From Pseudomonadota bacterium (GTDB lineage Bacteria > Pseudomonadota > Alphaproteobacteria > Rhizobiales > Aestuariivirgaceae): a DNA stretch of 46,248 bases. Position numbers and translations under genes: made by a program. The notes beneath the pieces are model-generated. The model saw nothing but the letters and a program-made list of their open reading frames with translations. It did no database searches and was not told the DNA's origin. Positions 1 to 7,400 of the stretch are shown here, piece by piece; position 1 is the stretch's first letter, and each line of letters begins with the position of its first letter. The stretch spans positions 1 to 46,248 of the forward strand of contig CAUJIO010000067.1 in the NCBI GenBank assembly GCA_963205315.1. Direction: 5' to 3'.

Positions 1-776
1 TCACGCCAGACAGATCGTGGAACACGAGCAAACTCCTCCATGATCCGATAGTAGTCGTAGCTTCTCTCGGGGTTGACGATATGACCTTGGAGGTCGCGCA
101 TAATGTTTGATAGGTCGAACGCATCAAAGTCCTGCACGAAAGCACGCAACTTTTCGATCGATCCAGGCTCCGGCATGGCCTTTTCAGATAGGAACGCGAC
201 CATAATGTCGGGCTCCTCGACGACCACGCCAGCCTCCCGAAGTTGTGGCAGAACTGATTCTCGGTACTCGAAATACAGACGTATGTCGTCTGGCACGCGT
301 AACTTGTCCACGATGCCAAGGTAGTCATGCGCGGCCACAATATGAATGAAGCCCGCTGTGGCCGACACGTGGAATTTGGTTCCGCGGCATTCCTCAGGCA
401 GCGACCGTCCGGGGAGGAATACGACGATCTTTATGATATCCTTGAGGTCGGCCCCTTTCATCGCAATTTTATGGCCCTGCCCGTTCGTGAGACGGATCTC
501 CTCGTTCTCGGCCAAGTACCGCAATGATGCCTTGATCTGATCCGTCGCCTTCCGGAGCACCTTCCCTCGGAACCATCGACGCTCTGCTTCCGGGTCCGAC
601 GTCTCCTCTGTTCGTTCCTTGAGCTGGAAAACAAAGGCCAACGAGCCGATTTTGACTATCCCGTCTGCCAACTCGACCTGCTGCTTTGGACGAGGGAAGA
701 ACCGCGTCTCAGAGAAGGTAAATTCCCTCCAGAACGTGGTAGCGTTGAGCTGGGCGGTGAATTCTTCGAGCGTCAT
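1..776 (-). CDS. hypothetical protein, PD-(D/E)XK nuclease-like candidate (partial, 3' end off the window)
   Basis: An uninterrupted reading frame begins at an ATG at 776 and continues for at least 258 codons off the left edge, so the C-terminus is unseen. The protein starts MTLEEFTAQLN. Around residues 35-55 it has E-L-A-D, about nine residues, then F-V-F-Q-L-K-E-R. That spacing resembles the acidic and (E/Q)xK strands of the PD-(D/E)XK nuclease fold. A helix with W-F and K-V follows, as in many restriction-like proteins. No family is recognised with certainty and nuclease activity is inference only. No clear ribosome-binding site is seen. It lies beside the tRNA-Arg gene and the candidate element, is AT-richer than the core genes, and is probably accessory or island DNA. 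Confidence 0.65.
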   Translation of the reverse strand, partial: MTLEEFTAQLNATTFWREFTFSETRFFPRPKQQVELADGIVKIGSLAFVFQLKERTEETSDPEAERRWFRGKVLRKATDQIKASLRYLAENEEIRLTNGQGHKIAMKGADLKDIIKIVVFLPGRSLPEECRGTKFHVSATAGFIHIVAAHDYLGIVDKLRVPDDIRLYFEYRESVLPQLREAGVVVEEPDIMVAFLSEKAMPEPGSIEKLRAFVQDFDAFDLSNIMRDLQGHIVNPERSYDYYRIMEEFARVPRSVWR

Positions 777-887
777 GCGTTATACAAAATGCCGCCCTAG
801 GCGATCGTTGAAGAGAACGTATGGCTATTTGAATTGGTGCCGGCGGAACGGATTGGCCCAGGCCTTCCGCTTGCATAACCGAGGCGA

Positions 888-964
888 TGGCCTCCCGGAA
901 GGGATTCGAACCCCTGACCCCAGGTTTAGGAAACCTGTGCTCTATCCTGCTGAGCTACCGGGAC
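888..964 (-). tRNA. tRNA-Arg (anticodon CCT)
   Basis: The minus strand folds as a full cloverleaf: acceptor GTCCCGG, D stem GCTC/GAGC, anticodon stem CAGGT/ACCTG around loop TTCCTAA (anticodon CCT, reading AGG), T stem AGGGG/CCCTT around TTCGAAT, and an encoded CCA at 890-888. The first acceptor pair is a G-G mismatch (G1 against G72); the other six acceptor pairs are intact. The T stem holds one G-U pair. The 5' half, from the anticodon stem outward, is duplicated at 2228-2273, so the gene looks like the reconstructed product of an integration event. It may or may not still be charged normally. Confidence 0.93.
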
Positions 965-967
965 GTG
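922..967. repeat. 46-bp direct repeat, copy A (attachment-site candidate inside tRNA-Arg)
   Basis: This segment covers the anticodon stem-loop through the 5' end of the tRNA plus three upstream bases. It is identical over all 46 bp to 2228-2273. The bases on both outer sides differ at once, giving sharp ends as expected of an att core. Its right side leads into the candidate element and its left side continues into the intact tRNA 3' half. Confidence 0.85.
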
Positions 968-1168
968 TTTATTTTCAATGGGTTGCGAATGCACTCCACT
1001 GACATTTTGCTCTTGGAAGAGCACAGGTGCTTTTTAGCGAAGGTAGCGTAGGGCGCAAGATAGCATTTTGAAGGGCGTGGATGAACTGAAAAGGGGGCGC
1101 TAGCGGTAGTTCGGCTTTCATCTTAGACAACAATCTGTTAGTGATTGCCCTAGCGGCAGGAGTAAGAC

Positions 1169-1657
1169 ATGAGTGGCGTAACGACCTTAACTTTCGGACA
1201 GCTACTTTTGATTGCTCTTGGCCCAGCGGCTCTAACTGCTTGTGTGGCACTTTTTGCGCCATTCCTGTTGGAGAAAAGGAAACAGGAAGCTGAGCGAAAA
1301 AGGAAGCGGGCGGACAAACTCGAAGAGTTCATAGATGTACTTTATCAGCACGAACATTGGCTGGACGAAAAGAAAAGTGTCCGAGTGTTCGGAGAGAAAA
1401 CCGTATTGGGGGTCACTCCCCTCTCAAAGATTCAAGCAATCGCCAGCATCTATTTTAGCCAATTCAAGGCTGGCGTAGAGAACGTTGCAAAGCACGCTCA
1501 AGGATACGAGTTGTGGATGTTAGAAGCAGGTAAGAAGCGTTTGAGTGGCGAGGCGGATTATACGGCAGGATTCTCAGGAGCATACGCGCCGTATCACTCC
1601 AGCCTATCTGAACTTCTTAAATCAATCCGAGAGCACGCACAAAAGGAGTTTAAGTAG
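1169..1657 (+). CDS. hypothetical membrane-anchored protein, 162 aa
   Basis: No family is recognised. Residues about 8-34 form one strong hydrophobic segment (LLLIALGPAALTACVALFAP). A very basic, probably coiled-coil stretch follows (residues about 35-50, rich in R, K and E), then a soluble C-terminal part of about 110 residues. The likely topology is a single N-terminal anchor with a cytoplasmic domain. The start is supported by AGGAG eight bases before ATG. It is the only convincing gene inside the candidate tRNA-Arg element, so it may be its cargo. Small anchored proteins of this shape occur in phage-defence and toxin modules, but nothing here proves such a role. Confidence 0.7.
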   Translation: MSGVTTLTFGQLLLIALGPAALTACVALFAPFLLEKRKQEAERKRKRADKLEEFIDVLYQHEHWLDEKKSVRVFGEKTVLGVTPLSKIQAIASIYFSQFKAGVENVAKHAQGYELWMLEAGKKRLSGEADYTAGFSGAYAPYHSSLSELLKSIREHAQKEFK

Positions 1658-2118
1658 CTTGTATTCAACGTGCTCTTTTGAGAGGGCAAGGACTTTCACC
1701 TTGCATAGGCAATAGTCGGACTATCCACCGAGACACTGCACAGTCCGAGTTGCCTCGTATCAGGATTTACTCCTTTCACTTTCCTCTGCGCGACGAGTTT
1801 CCATCCCGTCTTTTTCCTCCAACAGTAGTGTTTATCTTTCTAGAATGAATGAGGGTTATAAAGCCTCCACTACCTTGCGGGTCATATTCCGCCACCTCTC
1901 AAAAGAACACGCTATGTGATGTGCTTGTGGGGAGCGTTCGGATTCACATGAAGGGCGCAACCTCCAACTTTCCTCGACTTATTGTACTTGCGAGGTTCAT
2001 CGCTTCGATGTCCTGTAAATCCCATTCCCCCAAAAACACACCACGTATCCTAGTAAAACATTCCTAGAAATTTGTGCAACAACATCCTGTGCATTTGCTC
2101 TTTTTTGCTCCGAAATGA
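1658..2118. other. gene-poor, AT-rich stretch of the candidate element
   Basis: No convincing gene is seen. An open frame at 1849-2067 has no ribosome-binding site and an implausible composition. A 7-bp inverted repeat (TCGGACT near 1716 and AGTCCGA near 1747) could fold as a hairpin. The stretch is probably non-coding or decayed DNA. Confidence 0.5.
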
Positions 2119-2217
2119 CGTGCGCTAGCATGTTACCGTATGCGCTGTATGTGCACCGACTTTCTAACATTTCAAGAACTTAGGGTGCGGTATGCGCTGC
2201 ATGTAACCGTATGCGCA
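2119..2217. repeat. iterated arm-like repeats beside attachment copy B
   Basis: Two well-matched units of about 20 bp occur at 2138-2158 (GTATGCGCTGTATGTGCACC) and 2190-2209 (GTATGCGCTGCATGTAACCG). A more diverged unit lies at 2119-2138 and a truncated one at 2209-2216. The octamer GTATGCGC occurs three times (2138, 2190, 2209). Iterated short repeats within about 100 bp of an att core are what arm-type binding sites of tyrosine integrases look like. The assignment is inferred from position and pattern. Confidence 0.55.
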
Positions 2218-2227
2218 GGTGCTTGGA

Positions 2228-2273
2228 AGGTTTAGGAAACCTGTGCTCTATCCTGCTGAGCTACCGGGACGTG
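2228..2273. repeat. 46-bp direct repeat, copy B (truncated tRNA-Arg 5' half)
   Basis: Identical to 922-967. On the minus strand it reads as tRNA-Arg from its 5' end through the anticodon loop and most of the anticodon stem, then stops matching a tRNA, so it is a non-functional fragment. It lies immediately downstream of the carD terminator and probably marks the ancestral chromosomal position of the tRNA 5' end. Confidence 0.85.
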
Positions 2274-2282
2274 CGCTTGCGC

Positions 2283-2312
2283 CTTATAGATCGGAAGCGG
2301 CGGAAAAGGAAA
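2283..2312 (-). promoter_or_regulatory. possible ancestral tRNA-Arg promoter at copy B
   Basis: On the minus strand a TATAAG box (2288-2283) lies 12 bases upstream of the first tRNA base in copy B, a spacing that suits a tRNA promoter. The -35 side is poor (TTTCCT about 18 bases upstream) and overlaps the carD terminator. If active it would now transcribe only a tRNA fragment. Confidence 0.3.
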
Positions 2313-2337
2313 GGCCCGGCGCGCGGGCCGGGCCTTT
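2310..2337 (-). terminator. rho-independent terminator after carD
   Basis: A perfect 11-bp G+C-rich stem (AAAGGCCCGGC / GCCGGGCCTTT) with a short loop is followed on the minus strand by TTTCCTTTT. It begins 23 bases past the carD stop codon. Confidence 0.8.
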
Positions 2338-2359
2338 GGATATCGTCTGGCGGAGTGGC

Positions 2360-3259
2360 TTATGCGGCTTCCTCGGCCGGGAGGTCGTCCTCGGCCTTGT
2401 CGCCGGCGGCGGGTGCGCGCTTGGCGTTCTTGGCGAGGTAGTCCTCGAGCTCCTTGATCGCCTGATCGTCATCGATCTTCTTCACCGCGGCGATTTCGCG
2501 TGCCATGCGGTCCAGCGCCTGCTCGAAGAGCTGGCGTTCGGAATAGGACTGCTCGGGCTGACGCTCTGACCGGTAAAGATCGCGCACGACCTCGGCCACG
2601 GCCATGATGTCACCGGAGTTGATCTTGGCATCGTATTCCTGGGCACGCCTGGACCACATCGTACGCTTGATGCGGGCGCGGCCCTTCAGCGTCTTCAGGG
2701 CGCCTTCGATCTGGGTCTTGTCGGAGAGACGGCGCATGCCCTTCTGCTCGGCGCGGCCGGTCGGAACCTTGAGGCGCAGCTTTTCCTTCTCGAAGTCCAC
2801 GATGTAGAGTTCGAGCTTGGCGCCTGCGATTTCCTGTTCCTCGATCTGGATGATCTTGCCGACGCCGTGGGCGGGATAGACCACCAGTTCGCCGACCTTG
2901 AACACCAGCTTCTTGGCGGCGGGCGTGCCGACGACGGGGCCGGACATGGCCGGCCTGGCGGCTGGCGGCGGCATGACCATGCGCTGCGGCGCCACCGGCG
3001 CGGCGGCCTTTGCTTCAGGCGCGGGCTTGGCAGCCTCCGGCTTGGAGGAAACGGGCTTGGCGGAAACGGGCTTGGCGGCAGCAACCGGCTTGGCGGCGGC
3101 CGGCTTGGCCTGCGCCTTCGATACGGTCTTGGCGGACGGCTTGGCGGCCACAGCAGGCTTCGCCTTGGCAACGCTGGCTGTCTTTTTCGGAACCGACTTG
3201 GTCTTGGCCTTTGCTGCGGGCTTCTTGGTGGCTGCTGTCTTCGTCTTGGCTTTTGTCAT
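2360..3259 (-). CDS. carD: CarD family transcriptional regulator with long Lys/Ala/Pro-rich N-terminal tail
   Basis: CarD/CdnL proteins bind the RNA polymerase beta subunit and stabilise open promoter complexes, especially at rRNA and housekeeping promoters. Residues about 118-280 are the CarD domain: an RNAP-interaction part (KVGELVVYPAHGVGKI) followed by the helical DNA-binding part (MWSRRAQEYDAKINSGD). Residues 1-115 form a low-complexity tail of repeated AKP/AAK units resembling histone H1-like tails. The C-terminus is short and acidic. The start at 3259 is chosen because GAAGGA lies just upstream and the domain architecture fits; an in-frame extension to 3325 is judged untranslated. It is the last gene of a minus-strand run (helicase, S4 protein, fdxA, carD). 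Confidence 0.92.
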   Translation of the reverse strand: MTKAKTKTAATKKPAAKAKTKSVPKKTASVAKAKPAVAAKPSAKTVSKAQAKPAAAKPVAAAKPVSAKPVSSKPEAAKPAPEAKAAAPVAPQRMVMPPPAARPAMSGPVVGTPAAKKLVFKVGELVVYPAHGVGKIIQIEEQEIAGAKLELYIVDFEKEKLRLKVPTGRAEQKGMRRLSDKTQIEGALKTLKGRARIKRTMWSRRAQEYDAKINSGDIMAVAEVVRDLYRSERQPEQSYSERQLFEQALDRMAREIAAVKKIDDDQAIKELEDYLAKNAKRAPAAGDKAEDDLPAEEAA

Positions 3260-3693
3260 TTGTGTCCTTCGCCTTTGCCCAATCTGTTGGAATATGCACT
3301 CCGAATGCGGCAAATAGGGGACCACTGACGCACCAACTCCCCAGCGCGCCTTTTCGACCCACCCTTTGCTGTTCCGCCTCTTGCAGAGAACCCACCGGAA
3401 GGGCGCCCTCGAGCCCCGTTTCGCAGATCGTGGATTTTGTGCCGGCGTTCGCGCGAAAAAAATCCGAGCTTTGCGGCCCGGGTTTCATCATCCAATTCGG
3501 TTTACGTATTCATCGTCACTTAAATATCACAAGTTTAGGCATTTTTAAAGTCCGACATGTCCGTGCACGGTCGAATCTTGCGCCGCACACGGACAAATCC
3601 AGTGGAAAAGGTTAATTCAAATTAGCTAAATGCATGGCCCTTTTGCGCAGGCCGCATAGGGAGCGTTCAGCATGACGCGAAACGGGACTTGCC
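3260..3693. other. 434-bp gap between fdxA and carD
   Basis: No gene is seen on either strand. The stretch 3500-3640 is clearly AT-richer than its neighbours and is a natural place for the carD promoter, but no box pair was good enough to call. A leader or small RNA cannot be excluded. Confidence 0.5.
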
Positions 3694-4032
3694 TCAGTCG
3701 CCTTCGCCCGGATTGGGGGAGAAATACTTGGCCAGTTTGCCTTCAACGCCGTCGAATTCCTTAGCGTCGCCGGGCGCTTCCTTCTTGGCGGTGATGTTGG
3801 GCCACTTGGATGCGTATTCCGTGTTCAGCGCCAGCCAGGAGTCAAGGCCGGGCTCGGTGTCCGGCTTGATGGCGTCGGCGGGGCATTCCGGTTCGCAGAC
3901 GCCGCAGTCGATGCATTCGTCCGGATGGATGACCAGCATGTTCTCGCCCTCGTAGAAACAGTCCACGGGGCAGACTTCGACGCAATCCATATACTTGCAC
4001 TTGATGCAATTGTCGGTGACGATGTAGGTCAT
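3694..4032 (-). CDS. fdxA: 7Fe ferredoxin FdxA
   Basis: A small cytoplasmic electron carrier with one 3Fe-4S and one 4Fe-4S cluster. The first ligand set is [14 protein letters not shown], whose pattern suits the 3Fe-4S/4Fe-4S Azotobacter-type ferredoxins. The second is [12 protein letters not shown]. At 112 residues it has the usual length with the C-terminal extension typical of alphaproteobacterial FdxA. It follows the S4 protein gene on the same strand and precedes carD, an order common in Hyphomicrobiales. Its redox partner is not shown here. Confidence 0.95.
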   Translation of the reverse strand: MTYIVTDNCIKCKYMDCVEVCPVDCFYEGENMLVIHPDECIDCGVCEPECPADAIKPDTEPGLDSWLALNTEYASKWPNITAKKEAPGDAKEFDGVEGKLAKYFSPNPGEGD

Positions 4033-4099
4033 TGCAGCTCAACCGTTCTTTAAACCGAACGGTGGTCTAGCAATTTCCGGTCCCGCTTGCATCCCCTTT

Positions 4100-4429
4100 T
4101 TACGGGGGAGAGCCCTCCGGATCGGGCATGCCGGGACCGGATGCGGATGTTTCGCGATAGAGCAGCACGGCGGCGCTGGCCTGGCCACGGCGCGGGGCGA
4201 GATCCCTGACTTCAAGAACGCGGACGCGGGTATTGAGGACGATCGTCAGCATGTCGCCCGGTTTGACGTCATGGCCGGGTTTCGTCACCTTGCTGCGATT
4301 GATGCGGACATGACCCGCCTCGACCAGGCTGGCGGCGGCCTCACGGGTCCTGACGACGCGGGCGAACCACAGCCACTTGTCGATGCGCTGGCGGGTCTCA
4401 CCCGCCGGTCTGGTGTCACTTGCCGGCAA
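4100..4429 (-). CDS. S4-domain RNA-binding protein (Hsp15/HslR-like)
   Basis: A 109-residue protein with an S4 RNA-binding domain at residues about 14-60 (RIDKWLWFARVVRTREAA, then GHVRINRSKVTKPGHDVKPGD). This matches the HslR/Hsp15 family, which binds stalled 50S subunits carrying nascent peptidyl-tRNA and helps recycle them. The start overlaps the helicase stop by 14 bp, indicating translational coupling. The C-terminus is Gly/Pro-rich and probably disordered. Confidence 0.88.
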   Translation of the reverse strand: MPASDTRPAGETRQRIDKWLWFARVVRTREAAASLVEAGHVRINRSKVTKPGHDVKPGDMLTIVLNTRVRVLEVRDLAPRRGQASAAVLLYRETSASGPGMPDPEGSPP

Positions 4430-7400
4430 GCTTTTCCTTCAGCGCACCGAGAATGGCAAAAGGAGAATCGGGGTCCATCGGCTTTTCGGGGCGCGGCTTG
4501 CGCTCCTCAAAACGCGGCTTGTCGAAGGACTTCTTCTCGAAGCGGGACTTATTGTCACGCTGGGGGCCACGGTGGCTGTCGCGGTCCTGGCCCTCGCCGC
4601 GGGGCTTGCGGTCTTCGCGGGGGCGATTGCCGCCGGGCTGCTGACCTTCGGGCCGGGCCTCGCTCCGCGGCCGGCTGTCGCGGCGGGGGCGGAAGTCGCG
4701 CTTCTCATTCTGTCTCTCGCCGGCGGGCTTGGCATCGGCGGGACTGGCTTCCGCGGCACCCTCGCCGGTTTCGGCAGGCGTGTCTCCCGCTGCCGCAGCG
4801 CGGCGCGGGGGTCCCCGGCGGTGATGCTCGCGGGCGCGCTCCGGGCGATGGCGGAAGGGACCGGTGTCTTTCGGCCACCAGACTTCGATCTCCACCTCTT
4901 CCATCGGGACTTCGGGAGCAGGCGGGGGTGCCGTGACCTCCGAGGCCGTTTCTGCAGGTGCCTCGGCTGGGGTTTCAGCAGGTGCTTCAGCCGCAGGGGT
5001 TTCAGGCAATGCCGGGGCTTCGGCAGATGTGGCGACCGACGTTGGTTCGACTTCTGCGGCTTCGGCAACCGGCCTGGATGCCGCTTCTGCCACCGGCGGA
5101 ACGTCGGTTGGCGCGGACGCTGCAGCTGCTTCGGGTGCGGCGGCCGGGGCCGGTGTGGCCAGCGGGCGCTTCACCAGTTTCTTCTGCATGCGGAAGTCGA
5201 GGCTCCTGATGATCCCCAGGAAATCCTCGCCAGAGCAGCCCACCAGCGACATCATGTCGGCCACCACCATGAATCCGCCGCCTTCCACCGAGCCCGCCGG
5301 GCGCGGCTCATCGGGGAAGCGCGGGCGCCAGAAGACGCGGTCGCGGATCATGTCGGCCAGGCGTTCCAGCATGTCGATGCGGACGACGCGGCTGCCGCAG
5401 ATGCGGTAGCCGCAGACACCGTAGAAACCCTTGGGCGTCGTGCGATCAAAGGGCGCGGACGTCAGGCCCTGGCCGGGAGCTTGCGGCAGGTTTGCAGGAT
5501 CGACTTTGCCGTCCTTCTGCATCTGCAGCGCCCAGAGCAGGAGACGGAGTTCGGTGGGGGCCGGCTTCAGCAGTGCCGGAACATACAGGTTGAAGGCGCC
5601 GAAGCGGGCGCCGAAATTCCTGAGCTTGGCGCGGTCGTCCTGCGACAGGGCTTTGACTTCCTCGTTCACCTCGTTGCGCGGCAGAACGCCCAAGGTTTCG
5701 ACGAGGCGGAAGGCGATGCCGCGGGCAATCCCTTCGAGGCCTTCGCCTTCTTCCAGCTTGATCAACGGTTCGAGGACAGCCCCAATATGGCGGTCGATGA
5801 ATTTCTGCAGGCGGGCCTGAACCTCTTCGCGGTCGCTGCCGGAAGGCTGGTCACCGGCCAGAACAGTGACGCGGGGCTTCAAGAGACTGGCGCCGGGTTC
5901 GAGTTTGCCGACCGCGGAATGGTTCCAGATGATCTGGCCGTCGCGGGTGAGCTTGAGGGCGGTGTCGGAGGAGGCGGCAACGGCCTTGGCCCTCGCGGTG
6001 ATCTCGGCGGCTACCGCCGACAGGGCTGCCGCTTTCAGCGCGCGGGCCTCAGCACCTTCCGCCGTTCCATCCGGCACGAACACAAAACCGTTGATCCGGC
6101 CCACATATTCGCCCTCGACATGGATGGCGCCGTCTTCCTCAACACTCGACATCAATTCTTCCTTCTGGGCCAGGCGCTTCATCAGCACGCTGGTACGGCG
6201 ATCGATAAAACGCTGTGTCAGCCTCTCATGCAAGGCATCCGACAACTTGTCCTCTATCTCTCTCGCGTAGGATTGCCAATAGAGAGGTGCTTTGAGCCAG
6301 TCGGCACGGTTAGCGACAAAGGTCCAGGTGCGGATGTGGCTGATGCGGTTCGACAGGGTATCGAGGTCGCCTTGCGTGTTTTCGCAGAATTTCAGCTGAC
6401 GGACGAACCAGTCCTCGTCGATGAAGCCCGTGCCGGTCTGCAGGTAGTGATAGATCTTTGAAACGATCGAGGCATGCTCGGAATTCGAGATGTTGCGATA
6501 GTCGGGGATCTGGCAGACCTCCCACAGGCGTTCGACGTCGGAGCACGTGGCGGCAAGATCGCGGGTCTCCGGGTCGCGGGCCAGGGATTCAAGTGCCAGC
6601 AGATCGGCATTGGGTTGGGCGCGGGTAAGGCCTTGCACATGCGGCAATGCGTTCAGCGACATTCTCAGCCGCTCGAGCGAGGCGAAATCGAGATCGCGGT
6701 TCCGCCATTGCAACATGCGGACGCTGTCGAAGTTGTGGCTTTCGAGACGCTCGACGGTTTCCTGATCGAAGGGATCGGCCTCGCCGGTGACACCGAAAGT
6801 CCCGTCATTCATGTAGCGGCCGGCGCGGCCCGCAACCTGGCCCAGTTCGGACGGATTCAGCTGGCGGTACTGGAAGCCGTCGAACTTGCGGGTCGAGGCG
6901 AAGGCGACATGGTCGACATCCATGTTCAGGCCCATGCCGATGGCGTCGGTCGCGACGATATAGTCGACATCGCCGGACTGATAGAGAGCGATCTGGGCAT
7001 TGCGGGTGCGGGGGCTCAAGGCACCCAGCACGACGGCGGCGCCGCCACTCTGACGGCGGATCAATTCGGCGGTGGCGTAGACCATGTCAGCCGAGAAAGC
7101 GACGACGGCCGAGCGGCGGGGCAGGCGGGTGATCTTCTTCTGTCCGGCATATAGCAATTGCGAGAAGCGGGGCCGCGACACGAAATTGGTCTTCGGCAGC
7201 ATGCTTTCGAGGATCGGCCGCATGGTGGCCGCACCCAGCAGCATGGTCTCGTCGCGGCCACGGCGATTGAGCACCCTGTCGGTGAAGATGTGGCCGCGTT
7301 CGAAATCGGCGCAGAGTTGCACCTCGTCGATGGCGAGGAACGGCACTTCGATGTCGGAGGGCATGGCCTCGACGGTGCAGATCCAATAGCGGGCGTTGAC

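Larger units (their letters stand above)
968..2227. mobile_element. candidate small integrative element or remnant in tRNA-Arg
   Basis: The 1.26 kb between two perfect 46-bp direct repeats of the tRNA-Arg 5' half is AT-richer than the flanking core genes. It encodes one good gene (1169-1657) and carries arm-like repeats next to copy B. Copy B still abuts the carD terminator with a TATAAG box, so copy B probably keeps the ancestral tRNA promoter side, and the inserted DNA supplied a new 5' half at copy A. No integrase is inside, so the element is either non-autonomous, a deletion remnant, or one end of a larger island extending left of position 1. Confidence 0.5.

Noticed and set aside
1849-2067. 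72-codon frame in the candidate element
   Set aside because: No ribosome-binding site, Pro/Cys/Ser-rich composition and no recognisable fold.
2228-2273. Second functional tRNA
   Set aside because: Only the 5' half is present; the anticodon stem breaks off and no T arm or acceptor 3' strand follows.
4377-6461. 694-codon open frame antisense to the helicase
   Set aside because: Its protein is Arg/Gly/Ala-rich and featureless, and it mirrors the high-G+C third-position bias of the Suv3-like gene on the other strand.
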